Assembly (NCBI GenBank): GCA_963734625.1
Contig: CAVTHW010000002.1
Coordinates: 62,001-126,000, forward strand
DNA: 64,000 nucleotides
Reading direction: 5' to 3'
DNA from: CAVTHW01 sp963734625
GTDB taxonomy: Bacteria > Acidobacteriota > Terriglobia > Bryobacterales > Bryobacteraceae
The position numbers were made by a program, and so were the translations under genes. Shown piece after piece: positions 6,998 to 14,808 of this stretch; the stretch's first letter is position 1; every line of letters begins with the position of its first letter. Below the pieces are notes generated by a model. It was not told the origin of the DNA, did not search any database, and saw only the letters and a list, made by a program, of their open reading frames with translations.

Positions 6998-9091
6998 ATG
7001 GCGACCACGAGTCCGCTGAACGAGGCGCACCAACGGCGGCTGCTCAGCGGCGCCCGATACGCCGACACACTCCTGTCGGATGTCGAGGCGATCCTGAACG
7101 CCTCGGAATCGAAAACGATCTTCCCGAAGTACCGTTCGGACGTCTCCCCCTCCCAGGTCAAGCTGATTCGCAGCTCCGTGGCCCGCTTCCGCGATCAACT
7201 GGCGCGCGTGATGGACGGACTGGGCATCGTTCATGGGGGACCCCCCTTCAGCTCTCTGCACTCCATCCGTGTCACGCTGGGCTTCGTTCAGATTGCCGTG
7301 CAGGAGATGGCTCCCCGTTATCTGCGTGGCTATGGCGAGGTTACAGAGAACGTGGCGCCTCAACTTCAAGGGCTCTGCGCCGAGCTTGAGGGTCTGCTGA
7401 AGAGGCTGGACGCTTCCCTGGCGCAAGGTCCGTCAGCCGACCTGCAAGCCCGGCTGCAGCGGCTTCAGCAGACAGGTGGCGGAGTTGAGCTGCTTCGGCT
7501 TCTCGACCGGGTGATCTCGGATCGTGGATTAATTGAGATGCGTCCGCGTCTATCCACGATTGTAGAGCGGCTGGAGTCCAACCGGTTAGAAATCGCGGTA
7601 TTCGGCCGGGTCAGTTCGGGAAAATCGTCTCTGCTGAACCACGTCTTGCAGACCGCGGTCCTCCCCGTAGGTGTCAATCCGATCACGGCGGTCCCTACGA
7701 GGTTGATCCATGGCAGCGAACCTCTGCTTACGGTGAGCTTCGCGGATCGCCGGACGGAGCGCCTTCCAATCGAGCGCCTGCCGGAGTTTGTGAGCGAGGT
7801 CCACAACCCCGCTAACACCAAAGGCGTTGTCCGTCTAGTAGTGGATCTGCCTTCCGAGCGTTTGCAGAACGGACTTGGCTTTGTGGACACTCCCGGCCTG
7901 GGTTCCCTGGCGACGGCGGGAGCGGCGGAAACCCTGGCGTATTTGCCGCAGTGTGATCTGGGTGTGGTTCTGATCAGCGCCGGAAGCTCGTTGAACGACG
8001 AGGACCTTTCGACGATCCGCGTCCTTTATGAATCGGCGATCCCCGTCAAGGTCCTGCTGAGCAAGGCCGACCTGCTTGCGCCTTCCGACCTTGACTCCGC
8101 GCTGGAGTACACCGTTGGCCAGATTCGCGCTCAGTTGGGCTTCGAAATCGGCGTACATCCGGTCAGCACGAAGGTGTCGCACGCACATCTTCTGGATGAG
8201 TGGTTTGCCGGCGAGATCGCACCTCTTTATGAGAAGCATCAGCAACTAGCTCAAGAGTCGATCCGAAGGAAGACCGGCGCGTTACGTGAGGCCGTGGAAG
8301 CCGCGCTCAAGGCGAAACTTAACAGGGACGGCTCCGAACAGACTCCGCAAAGGGAGGAACTCCTGGCCCTGGAGCGCGAGCTGCGCGCGGCCGCCGGCAA
8401 AATCGAAGAGGCCAGGGATTCCAGTTTGCGCGCTTGCGACGGGATTCGCACCTTGGCTCCACGTGCGCTCGATGAAGCGACAAGCTCTCTCTTGGCCGTG
8501 TGGACGGGCGCCGCCGAGGACGGGATGGAGCCGGGAACGGCCGTCACAATGGCAATCGCAAAGACGGCCGGGCTTGCAGCCGAGGTCCACGCGCACTTCC
8601 AGGAACTCGCTCACAGCCTGGCGGTGGCGTTGCAGCGCGCTGCCGAGGCGCTTGGAAGCGGCGATGCACCGGCCGAAGAAGAGCTAGCGAACCCGCTCCG
8701 CGAAATGCCACGCTTCGATCCGCCACCCATCAGGCTGGACCTGCATCGACCTTGGATTCTCTATCCAAGAACGCTACTGAAGGCCCGGATCGGCCGGAAT
8801 CTGCGGTCGTCCCTCGAACGGCCGCTCACGGAGGCGTTCACGACACACGGGCGGCTTGTGGAGAGCTGGACCCGTAAAGCCCTGGCGGAACTTCAGGCGC
8901 GACTTGACTCTTCGGCGGATGCCTACCGGGCGCAGTTGGCACGGCTCATCGGTCACGGTGTTCTGCCGGCGGATGAACAACGCCCGATTCTTGACGATCT
9001 TGCCAGCCTGGCTAAAGCAGGCGGGAGCGAAGGAGACGCGGCCGGAACCGTCACGGCGGACCTCCCCGCATCGTCAGCAGTAGAGAGCTGA
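6998..9091 (+). CDS. Dynamin-like GTPase B
   Basis: Intact 697-residue protein of the bacterial dynamin-like class, expected to bind membranes and hydrolyse GTP. G1 is residues 203-211 (GRVSSGKSS), G3 297-302 (DTPGLG) and G4 355-358 (SKAD). A helical N-terminal segment of about 190 residues precedes the GTPase domain and a long helical stalk follows. The region near residues 585-610 (RPWILYPRTLLKARIGRNLR) is basic-amphipathic and could touch membrane; no clear transmembrane span is seen. ATG 6998 has GGGAGG six bases upstream. It is the first gene after the fluoride riboswitch at 6850 and resembles the broken GTPase at 68-1735. Bacterial dynamins often come in pairs that work together. Confidence 0.85.
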   Translation: MATTSPLNEAHQRRLLSGARYADTLLSDVEAILNASESKTIFPKYRSDVSPSQVKLIRSSVARFRDQLARVMDGLGIVHGGPPFSSLHSIRVTLGFVQIAVQEMAPRYLRGYGEVTENVAPQLQGLCAELEGLLKRLDASLAQGPSADLQARLQRLQQTGGGVELLRLLDRVISDRGLIEMRPRLSTIVERLESNRLEIAVFGRVSSGKSSLLNHVLQTAVLPVGVNPITAVPTRLIHGSEPLLTVSFADRRTERLPIERLPEFVSEVHNPANTKGVVRLVVDLPSERLQNGLGFVDTPGLGSLATAGAAETLAYLPQCDLGVVLISAGSSLNDEDLSTIRVLYESAIPVKVLLSKADLLAPSDLDSALEYTVGQIRAQLGFEIGVHPVSTKVSHAHLLDEWFAGEIAPLYEKHQQLAQESIRRKTGALREAVEAALKAKLNRDGSEQTPQREELLALERELRAAAGKIEEARDSSLRACDGIRTLAPRALDEATSSLLAVWTGAAEDGMEPGTAVTMAIAKTAGLAAEVHAHFQELAHSLAVALQRAAEALGSGDAPAEEELANPLREMPRFDPPPIRLDLHRPWILYPRTLLKARIGRNLRSSLERPLTEAFTTHGRLVESWTRKALAELQARLDSSADAYRAQLARLIGHGVLPADEQRPILDDLASLAKAGGSEGDAAGTVTADLPASSAVES

Positions 9092-9118
9092 ATGTGTGAC
9101 ATCGCACGGGACTAGGGC

Positions 9119-10021
9119 ATGGGGCCGCTGCAACAAGAGAAGGCAGCCGCGATCGGCACGGCAGGGACCGGCGTAGACTCGCGGCAATACATCTTTTCCT
9201 TCGCCATAGATTCACTCTCCGGGATTCCGGCGGACTTTACCGAGCCATTTGATCTTGAAACGGTGCTAGCAGGCGTCTTTCTGCCGCGGGACGATGCGGG
9301 CTGGCTGGGCCGTCAGAAGTACCCCGCGCGGGTTCTGCTCTTGACCGAGCGAGAGATGGTGGTGGCTGCTCATCCCTCTGCGAGGGAGCCGCTTGTGAGG
9401 GTGCCGCTTGGCGTTATCCGTACCGTCGAGTGCGGCCGGATTTTGCTCCTCGGCTGGATCGCCTTGACATGGGACGGCGGCCAAGAACGGTTGCCGTACA
9501 ACACGCGTACCAGAGGCCCAGTGGAGAAGTACCTGAAGACGCTCAAGGACCGGTGGCTGCCGGCTTCACGCGGCGCGGAGACAGGGCCTTCCAACTGTCT
9601 TGGCGAAGCACTCAACCTCAAGTTTGAGTACGCACGGTCCGCGGAACTGCTTCCCGGAGAGACGCCACTGGTTCAGTTCTTCCACCCGCCTGCGTGTCAA
9701 GCGCGTGGGTGGTCGGTTTTTCGCCAGGGACACTGGTCTGCTGGGGACCTGCTAGTGGCGACCTCCAGGAGGCTGCTGTGGATCACCGATCGCTACAAGG
9801 GGCGATACGAATGTTACGGCACCACCAGTCTCTCGGCTCCCCTGGAGTCGATTGCAGACGTCGGGAGCGGTATGGAACAGCTGGGAACCGAGTTGAAGAT
9901 TGGCTTCCGTTCCGGGCACTCATGGCACATTCCGTTCCGCGAAACCGAAGAACGCGAAGCGCGGAAGTTCGAAAAGGCGATTTGGAGGGTCCTCAATGAG
10001 ATCACTCGAAGAAGAAGCTGA
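9119..10021 (+). CDS. Unknown protein, possibly two PH/GRAM-like beta domains
   Basis: 300 residues, 27 bases after GTPase B. I do not recognise a named family. Two segments have the alternating strand pattern of PH-like folds: about residues 70-125 (ARVLLLTEREMVVAAH, then VRVPLGVIRTVECGR) and about 210-290 (GDLLVATSRRLLWITDRYKG, then a phosphoinositide-domain-like 'W.IPF' strand and a final helix). The repeated phrase '(L/V)(L/V)xT.R.(M/L).(V/W)' supports an internal duplication. No signal peptide or membrane span. If the fold guess is right it would be a lipid- or partner-binding companion of the dynamin-like protein, as PH domains are in classical dynamins; this is inference. Confidence 0.5.
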   Translation: MGPLQQEKAAAIGTAGTGVDSRQYIFSFAIDSLSGIPADFTEPFDLETVLAGVFLPRDDAGWLGRQKYPARVLLLTEREMVVAAHPSAREPLVRVPLGVIRTVECGRILLLGWIALTWDGGQERLPYNTRTRGPVEKYLKTLKDRWLPASRGAETGPSNCLGEALNLKFEYARSAELLPGETPLVQFFHPPACQARGWSVFRQGHWSAGDLLVATSRRLLWITDRYKGRYECYGTTSLSAPLESIADVGSGMEQLGTELKIGFRSGHSWHIPFRETEEREARKFEKAIWRVLNEITRRRS

Positions 10022-10053
10022 ATTCGGGCTTCTTGCAGAAGGTTAGGGCGGAA

Positions 10054-11295
10054 ATGAACACAATCACATCTGCACATACTCCAGCGCCTGCGCCCAAGGG
10101 CTGGCTAAACCGCAACATCCTGGGCATGGGGCTGGCCAGCCTGTTCAGCGATATGAACCATGAGATGGCGTCGGCGGTGTTGCCGATATTTCTCTCGACG
10201 GTTCTGGGCGCGCCTGCATTCGCCTTGGGCGTCATTGAGGGTGTGGCGGATGGAGTTTCAACCTTTTTTGAACTATGGTCCGGGTGGTATAGCGACCGAA
10301 TCGGCAAGCGCAAAGGCTTGGCTGCGCTCGGTTATTTCGTAACCGCATTTAGCAAAGCGACATTTGCGCTGGCGACCAACTGGTGGCATGTGCTCTTCGG
10401 ACGGACAGCGGGCTGGATTGGCTGGTCTATCCGTTCGCCGGTGCGCGACGCCTTGCTGACCGAGTCCACCACGCAGGCCACCATAGGCCGCGCTTTCGCA
10501 TTCCATCGCACTTTGGATACCTTGGGCGCCATTCTGGGGCCACTCATTGCGATGCTGCTCATGACGCGCGTTTCTCTGCGGGTCATTTTCCTGGTGTCGC
10601 TGATCCCCGGTTTGTGCGCCTTTTTCTCAATTGTTTTCCTCGTGAAGGAACGGCCTCGCCACCCCAACCTCGGCCATCCGTGGGAGAGCCTTAAAGCTCT
10701 ACCCCGGGATTTCCTGAAGTTCCTGGTTCCGATCGGTCTGTTTGGTGTCTCAAATTTCGCGCCGACCTTGCTCATCCTGAGAGCGCAAGATCTCCTAGCG
10801 CCTACGATGGGAGCGGCTATGGCCGCGACGTTCGCGGTCGGTCTCTACACGTTCAGCAACGTCGTTTATGCGTTGGTGGCTTATCCCATTGGCGTGCTTT
10901 CTGACCGCATAAGCAAGCGGGCCATTCTGAGCGCCGGCTTCGCTCTTTTTGGACTGCTCTGCCTGGGATTCGTATTCGCCGACGGACGAATGTGGGCGCT
11001 GGTTCTACTCTTCGCTCTGAGCGGTGTTTACACCGCCATTATCGAGTCCTCTCAACCGGCCTTAGCCTCGACTCTGATCTCCGAACACCAGCACGGCACC
11101 GGCTTTGGCCTGATGAGTACCGTCGATGGTGTGGGGGATTTTCTTTCCAGCGTCACTATGGGCGTGCTTTGGACCGCGGTATCACCAAACGCCGGTTTCG
11201 CCGCAGCAGGAATCTTGGCGTGTTTTTCAGCGTTGTTGCTTGCGGGGATGCGATTCCCACAGCAGCGCGATAAGGAGACGGCAGTGGCGCCATGA
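10054..11295 (+). CDS. MFS transporter
   Basis: About 413 residues with 12 predicted helices of the major facilitator type. The loop motif between helices 2 and 3 is legible (GWYSDRIGKRKG), and the second half has the matching loop (GVLSDRISKRA). The stretch GWSIRSPVRDALLTEST is typical of a widespread uncharacterised MFS group. The start was taken at ATG 10054 because it has AGGGCGGA upstream; a TTG at 10033 is possible. It follows the PH-like protein by about 30 bases. Substrate unknown. Its place after a fluoride riboswitch makes it a candidate for stress-related export. Confidence 0.88.
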   Translation: MNTITSAHTPAPAPKGWLNRNILGMGLASLFSDMNHEMASAVLPIFLSTVLGAPAFALGVIEGVADGVSTFFELWSGWYSDRIGKRKGLAALGYFVTAFSKATFALATNWWHVLFGRTAGWIGWSIRSPVRDALLTESTTQATIGRAFAFHRTLDTLGAILGPLIAMLLMTRVSLRVIFLVSLIPGLCAFFSIVFLVKERPRHPNLGHPWESLKALPRDFLKFLVPIGLFGVSNFAPTLLILRAQDLLAPTMGAAMAATFAVGLYTFSNVVYALVAYPIGVLSDRISKRAILSAGFALFGLLCLGFVFADGRMWALVLLFALSGVYTAIIESSQPALASTLISEHQHGTGFGLMSTVDGVGDFLSSVTMGVLWTAVSPNAGFAAAGILACFSALLLAGMRFPQQRDKETAVAP

Positions 11296-11414
11296 ACAAA
11301 TACGTCTCGCGGAGGAGGCCAAGCAAAACGCCGCGATTCGGGAGTTTCTGCGATGGCCGGACGAAGAGACCGTCACCTTGAGAATATGGGAGTTGTTGCT
11401 TTCCCTCGGAACTT

Positions 11415-12110
11415 ATGAAAATCGCGATCATTTCGGACATTCATGGCAACCTTGAGGCTCTACAGGCAGTCACTGAGCCCTGGGACGAACTCTGGGTCTT
11501 GGGTGACCTCGTGAACTATGGCCCGAACCCGTCCGAGGTAGTTGATTTTGTCCGCCGGAACGCAACAGTTGTGGTCCGCGGCAATCACGATCAGGCAATC
11601 GGTTACGGAGTGGACCCCCAGTGTTCCGCGCCCTTCCGCTCAATGGCGCAAGCCATGCAAGTCTATACGGAGTCCATCTTGAGCGACGAGCAGAAGGCAT
11701 TCTTGCGCGAGTTGCCATTGACGGCCGAACGCACGGTCGAAGGACGGCGGTTTTTCCTGTGCCACGCGGTTCCGTCCGATCCTCTGTATAGGTACTGCCC
11801 TCCGAAATCCCCAGCCTGGGCGATGGAGGCCAGTAGGGTCGACGCCGACGTTATCCTGGTTGGCCACACTCATCTGCCCTTCCAAACGACTTTTGGCAGC
11901 CGCCAGGTCGTCAATCCCGGGAGCGTCGGACAGCCCAAGCATGGTCTTCCGCAGCCCTGCTATGCGGTCTGGGAGGATGGCCAGTTCCTGCTGAAATCAC
12001 AGCCGTACGACACGGCAGAAACAGTCAGGAAAGTGCTTGCCCTTCCCATCAGCGAGCCAATCGCGAGCCAGTTGGCCGACGTGTTGACGCGCGGAGCCCC
12101 GCCATCCTGA
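11415..12110 (+). CDS. Metallophosphoesterase (YfcE/MJ0936-like)
   Basis: 231-residue calcineurin-type phosphoesterase. All metal-binding motifs are present: DIHGN at residues 8-12, GDLVNYGP, GNHD, a histidine in CHAVP, and GHTH, followed by the NPGSVGQP loop common to this group. Cytosolic. It would hydrolyse phosphodiester or phosphomonoester substrates with two bound metals; the substrate is unknown. It lies about 120 bases after the MFS gene and is the last gene before the next riboswitch. Two-metal phosphatases are often fluoride-sensitive, so a stress-inducible copy makes sense, but that is inference. Confidence 0.88.
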   Translation: MKIAIISDIHGNLEALQAVTEPWDELWVLGDLVNYGPNPSEVVDFVRRNATVVVRGNHDQAIGYGVDPQCSAPFRSMAQAMQVYTESILSDEQKAFLRELPLTAERTVEGRRFFLCHAVPSDPLYRYCPPKSPAWAMEASRVDADVILVGHTHLPFQTTFGSRQVVNPGSVGQPKHGLPQPCYAVWEDGQFLLKSQPYDTAETVRKVLALPISEPIASQLADVLTRGAPPS

Positions 12111-12180
12111 ATCGCGGCCACGGATGGCGCGCACTTGGCCTCGACGCCATGGGCTATATTTAAAGGTCCGAAGATCGACC

Positions 12181-12234
12181 GGCGATGGACCTCGCCGTTA
12201 ACCGTCCCGGGAGTCCGGGAATGATAGCTCCTAC
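12181..12234 (+). promoter_or_regulatory. Fluoride riboswitch aptamer upstream of efflux operon and enolase
   Basis: GGCG/CGCC closes AUGGACCU, then GUUAACCGUCCCGG, a GAGU loop, CCGGGAAUGAUAGCUCCUAC. This matches the crcB motif, including the AACCG linker and the UGAU(N)n-UCCUAC end. The pseudoknot GGACCU with AGCUCC has one mismatch at its fourth pair, a deviation from the copies at 6850 and 5246. A TATATT at 12155-12160 is a possible -10 element. Confidence 0.82.
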
Positions 12235-12260
12235 CGATTGGTAGGAGCTATTGCAGTTTT
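12224..12260 (+). terminator. Intrinsic terminator of the enolase/efflux riboswitch
   Basis: A perfect 12-base-pair stem (ATAGCTCCTACC with GGTAGGAGCTAT) around GATT, followed by TGCAGTTTT. The 5' side contains the aptamer's pseudoknot strand and conserved CUAC, so terminator and fluoride-bound aptamer are mutually exclusive. This is the standard fluoride-on design: without fluoride transcription ends before the TolC gene. Confidence 0.88.
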
Positions 12261-12289
12261 GGGCCCAATCACGATGAGGAGCTTGACCA

Positions 12290-13576
12290 GTGTGCAAGAA
12301 TCTCCTGACCGCGGCCAGTTTGCTGGCAGCAACCGTTACGTGCGCTTCCGCGCAGCAGCAACCCTCGCAGGCACTGACGCTTCAGGACTGCATCCGGTTG
12401 GCGGAGTCGGTCCCGTCGCCGGTGAGTGTCGCCCGCCAGGAGCGTGATATCGCGGCCCGCGATGTGACACAGGCGCGCGCTGGTTTCCTCCCCGAGTCCC
12501 GCTTGGTGAACGGCTTCACCTACAACAGCCCTTTGCTCTACAACCGAGAGGTGTTCAGCCACCTGCCCCTGAACGGAATCCGGGAGTACGCCTCCCTGTT
12601 GAGCGTGAACCAGGAGTTCGACACCTCGGGCCGCTTGCGCGCGGACATGGCCAGGGCGCGCGTTGCGCAGGAAATCACGGCAACCAGCGTGGCGCTCACG
12701 CAGCGCGATCTCAGACGGGCCGTGACCACCGCGTATTACCGAGCGCTACTCACGCGGCGGATCGTCCGAATCATTGATGACGCCCTGGCTGAGAGCCGAA
12801 GCTTCGAGAATCGAGCGAGACTGCTCTTCCAGGGCGGAGAGGCTGCACAGGCCGATGTCGTGAAAGCGTCCGCACAGGTGGCCTTCCTTCAGCAGGCCGC
12901 CAACGCTGCCGAACTGGAGGCTAAGTTGGCCAACCAGGAGTTGGCCTCCTTCTGGACGCGTGATGTCGCTGATCCTCTTTCGCTGGTTGATGCTCTGGAG
13001 GCGACACCGCCGGCGCCGGAGCCCGAAGCTGCGCAGACCGCGCCCTTCCTGAAGCGCTTGGAGTTCAGTTTATTTGACGCGGAGCGGCGGGGTTTTCAGG
13101 CTGACGTACGGCGCGCGCGTTCTGGGCTGCTCCCGCAGTTGGGAGTTGTGTTTCAGTACGGCATCGACTCAACTGCAGTTCGGATCAGGGATCGCGGCTA
13201 CGCAACCTTCGTCAATCTGACCATTCCGATCTTCGACTGGAACAAAGCGCGCGCAGCGATGCAGCAAGCTCGTCTGCGAACGCAGCAAGTCGAAACCACC
13301 CGCGCGATTTCCGAGCGTACCTTCTCGAAGGAGTATCAGGGTGCCCTTGCGCGGGCGAAGCAGCTTTTCGAGCAGATTTCACTGACTCGTCAGCAGGCCA
13401 GCCTCGCGGCGGATGATCTGCGCTTCAGCCGCATCCGCTACGAGGGCGGCGAGGGTTCGTCGCTTGACGTGGTGACAGCGCAGAACCAACTCGCGGAGGC
13501 ACGGAGTAACTACTACACGACTATGGCCAACTATCTGAATGCCAAATCGGACCTGGAGGTTGCGTCAGGGCGATGA
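12290..13576 (+). CDS. TolC-family outer-membrane efflux protein
   Basis: 428 residues starting at GTG, preceded by GAGGAG. A signal peptide ends at ASA-QQ (about residue 21). The rest is the duplicated helical-hairpin architecture of TolC/outer-membrane efflux proteins (LQDCIRLAESVPSPV at the start of repeat one; a second long hairpin ending in AQNQLAEARSNYYTTMANYLNAK). It forms the outer-membrane duct for the RND pump. It is the first gene after the riboswitch-terminator at 12181-12260 and overlaps the next gene by four bases (ATGA). Confidence 0.92.
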   Translation: MCKNLLTAASLLAATVTCASAQQQPSQALTLQDCIRLAESVPSPVSVARQERDIAARDVTQARAGFLPESRLVNGFTYNSPLLYNREVFSHLPLNGIREYASLLSVNQEFDTSGRLRADMARARVAQEITATSVALTQRDLRRAVTTAYYRALLTRRIVRIIDDALAESRSFENRARLLFQGGEAAQADVVKASAQVAFLQQAANAAELEAKLANQELASFWTRDVADPLSLVDALEATPPAPEPEAAQTAPFLKRLEFSLFDAERRGFQADVRRARSGLLPQLGVVFQYGIDSTAVRIRDRGYATFVNLTIPIFDWNKARAAMQQARLRTQQVETTRAISERTFSKEYQGALARAKQLFEQISLTRQQASLAADDLRFSRIRYEGGEGSSLDVVTAQNQLAEARSNYYTTMANYLNAKSDLEVASGR

Positions 13577-14808
13577 AACCACATATCCTGCTGCTGTTCA
13601 CCCTGCTCGGCCTTGTGGGCTGCGGCTCGCAAGAGGAACCACTACCGAAACCCGTCGTCGAAGTGAAGGTTGCCAAAGCCGACTTGGCCGAAGTCAGGAT
13701 AACCGTGCGCGCGCCGGCTTACGTGTTTGCCCGTGAACAGGCGAACATCAACGCCCGCATCACGGCGCCGATCTCGAAATTGCTGGCGCGAAAGGGCGAC
13801 AACGTCGCGGCCGGCCAAGTGCTCGCGCAACTGGACAACCGCGACCTGCTCGCGCAACGCGATGAAGCCATGGCGGCTGTTACCGATGCCGAGGCCAACC
13901 TGCAACGGGTGACGTCCGGGACGCTGCCAACGGATATCGAGCGGGCGCGCGGACAAGCCGCCAGTACGGAGGCGGCACTCAATCAAGCCCAGAAATTCTA
14001 CGAGCGGCGACGGCAGCTCTTTGAACAGGGCGCTATTCCACAGCGCGACCTCCTACTCAGTGAGACCGAATTGGCGCAGGCCAAAGCGAACCACGAGGTG
14101 GCGACAAGGGCTCTCGATTTGCTAAAGAACCAGTCGCGCGACAAGGACATCCTAATGGCCAAGAGCAAGGTGGAGCAGGCCCAGGCGCGCCTCTCTCTTG
14201 TCAAGGCGCAACTGGACTTTGCCGAAATTCGCAGTGCATCCGCTGGGACGATCACCGAACAGTTCATGTTTCCCGGCGACATGGCGAAACCCGACTCGCC
14301 CATCTTCACTGTCATGGATTTGGCGGTGGCGGTAGCGCGGGCACAGATTCCGGAAGCTGAGGCGGCCGGTGTCCGACCTGGAGAAACCTGTACATTCGTG
14401 CCTGCCGATGCCGCCGGGACTTCGTTCGCCGGCCGCATCTCGGTGGTCAATCAGGCCATCGATCCCGCGCGGCGAACAGTCGAGTCCTGGTGCGAAATCC
14501 CGAACCCGAAGCGGGTGTTGCGGGCTGGAGCGTTTGGGCAAGTTCTGATCGTGACTAGAGTCGTGCCGAAGAGCATTGTTATCCCATTGGCCGCGGTCCA
14601 GTTCGTGGAAGGCGCCAATAAAGGTGTCGTCATGGTCGCCGGTGAAAAGGGCGTGGCCGTGAAGAAGGAAGTTGAGACGGGAGACGTTTTCGACGGCAAG
14701 GTCCAGATCAAAAGCGGGCTGACCGCAGGGGAGTCAGTCATCGTTCAGGGCGCGTATGGGTTGGCCGAAGGCACTCAAATCCGGCTCCAGGAGGACAAGA
14801 AGCAGTGA
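13573..14808 (+). CDS. RND periplasmic adaptor (HlyD/AcrA-type) lipoprotein
   Basis: 411-residue membrane fusion protein with a lipoprotein signal whose lipobox is LVGC (Cys 17). A biotinyl-lipoyl-like half-motif (ARITAPISKLLARKGDNVAAGQVLAQLD) leads into a coiled-coil hairpin (about residues 90-215), then the closing half (AEIRSASAGTITEQFMFPGD), a beta barrel and a membrane-proximal domain. It links the inner-membrane RND pump to the TolC-type duct. Both ends overlap neighbouring genes by four bases, so the three efflux genes are translated as one unit. Confidence 0.93.
   Translation: MKPHILLLFTLLGLVGCGSQEEPLPKPVVEVKVAKADLAEVRITVRAPAYVFAREQANINARITAPISKLLARKGDNVAAGQVLAQLDNRDLLAQRDEAMAAVTDAEANLQRVTSGTLPTDIERARGQAASTEAALNQAQKFYERRRQLFEQGAIPQRDLLLSETELAQAKANHEVATRALDLLKNQSRDKDILMAKSKVEQAQARLSLVKAQLDFAEIRSASAGTITEQFMFPGDMAKPDSPIFTVMDLAVAVARAQIPEAEAAGVRPGETCTFVPADAAGTSFAGRISVVNQAIDPARRTVESWCEIPNPKRVLRAGAFGQVLIVTRVVPKSIVIPLAAVQFVEGANKGVVMVAGEKGVAVKKEVETGDVFDGKVQIKSGLTAGESVIVQGAYGLAEGTQIRLQEDKKQ

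Noticed and set aside
11292..11381. A 29-codon frame starting in the MFS stop
   Set aside because: Very basic, no homology, and no ribosome site of its own.
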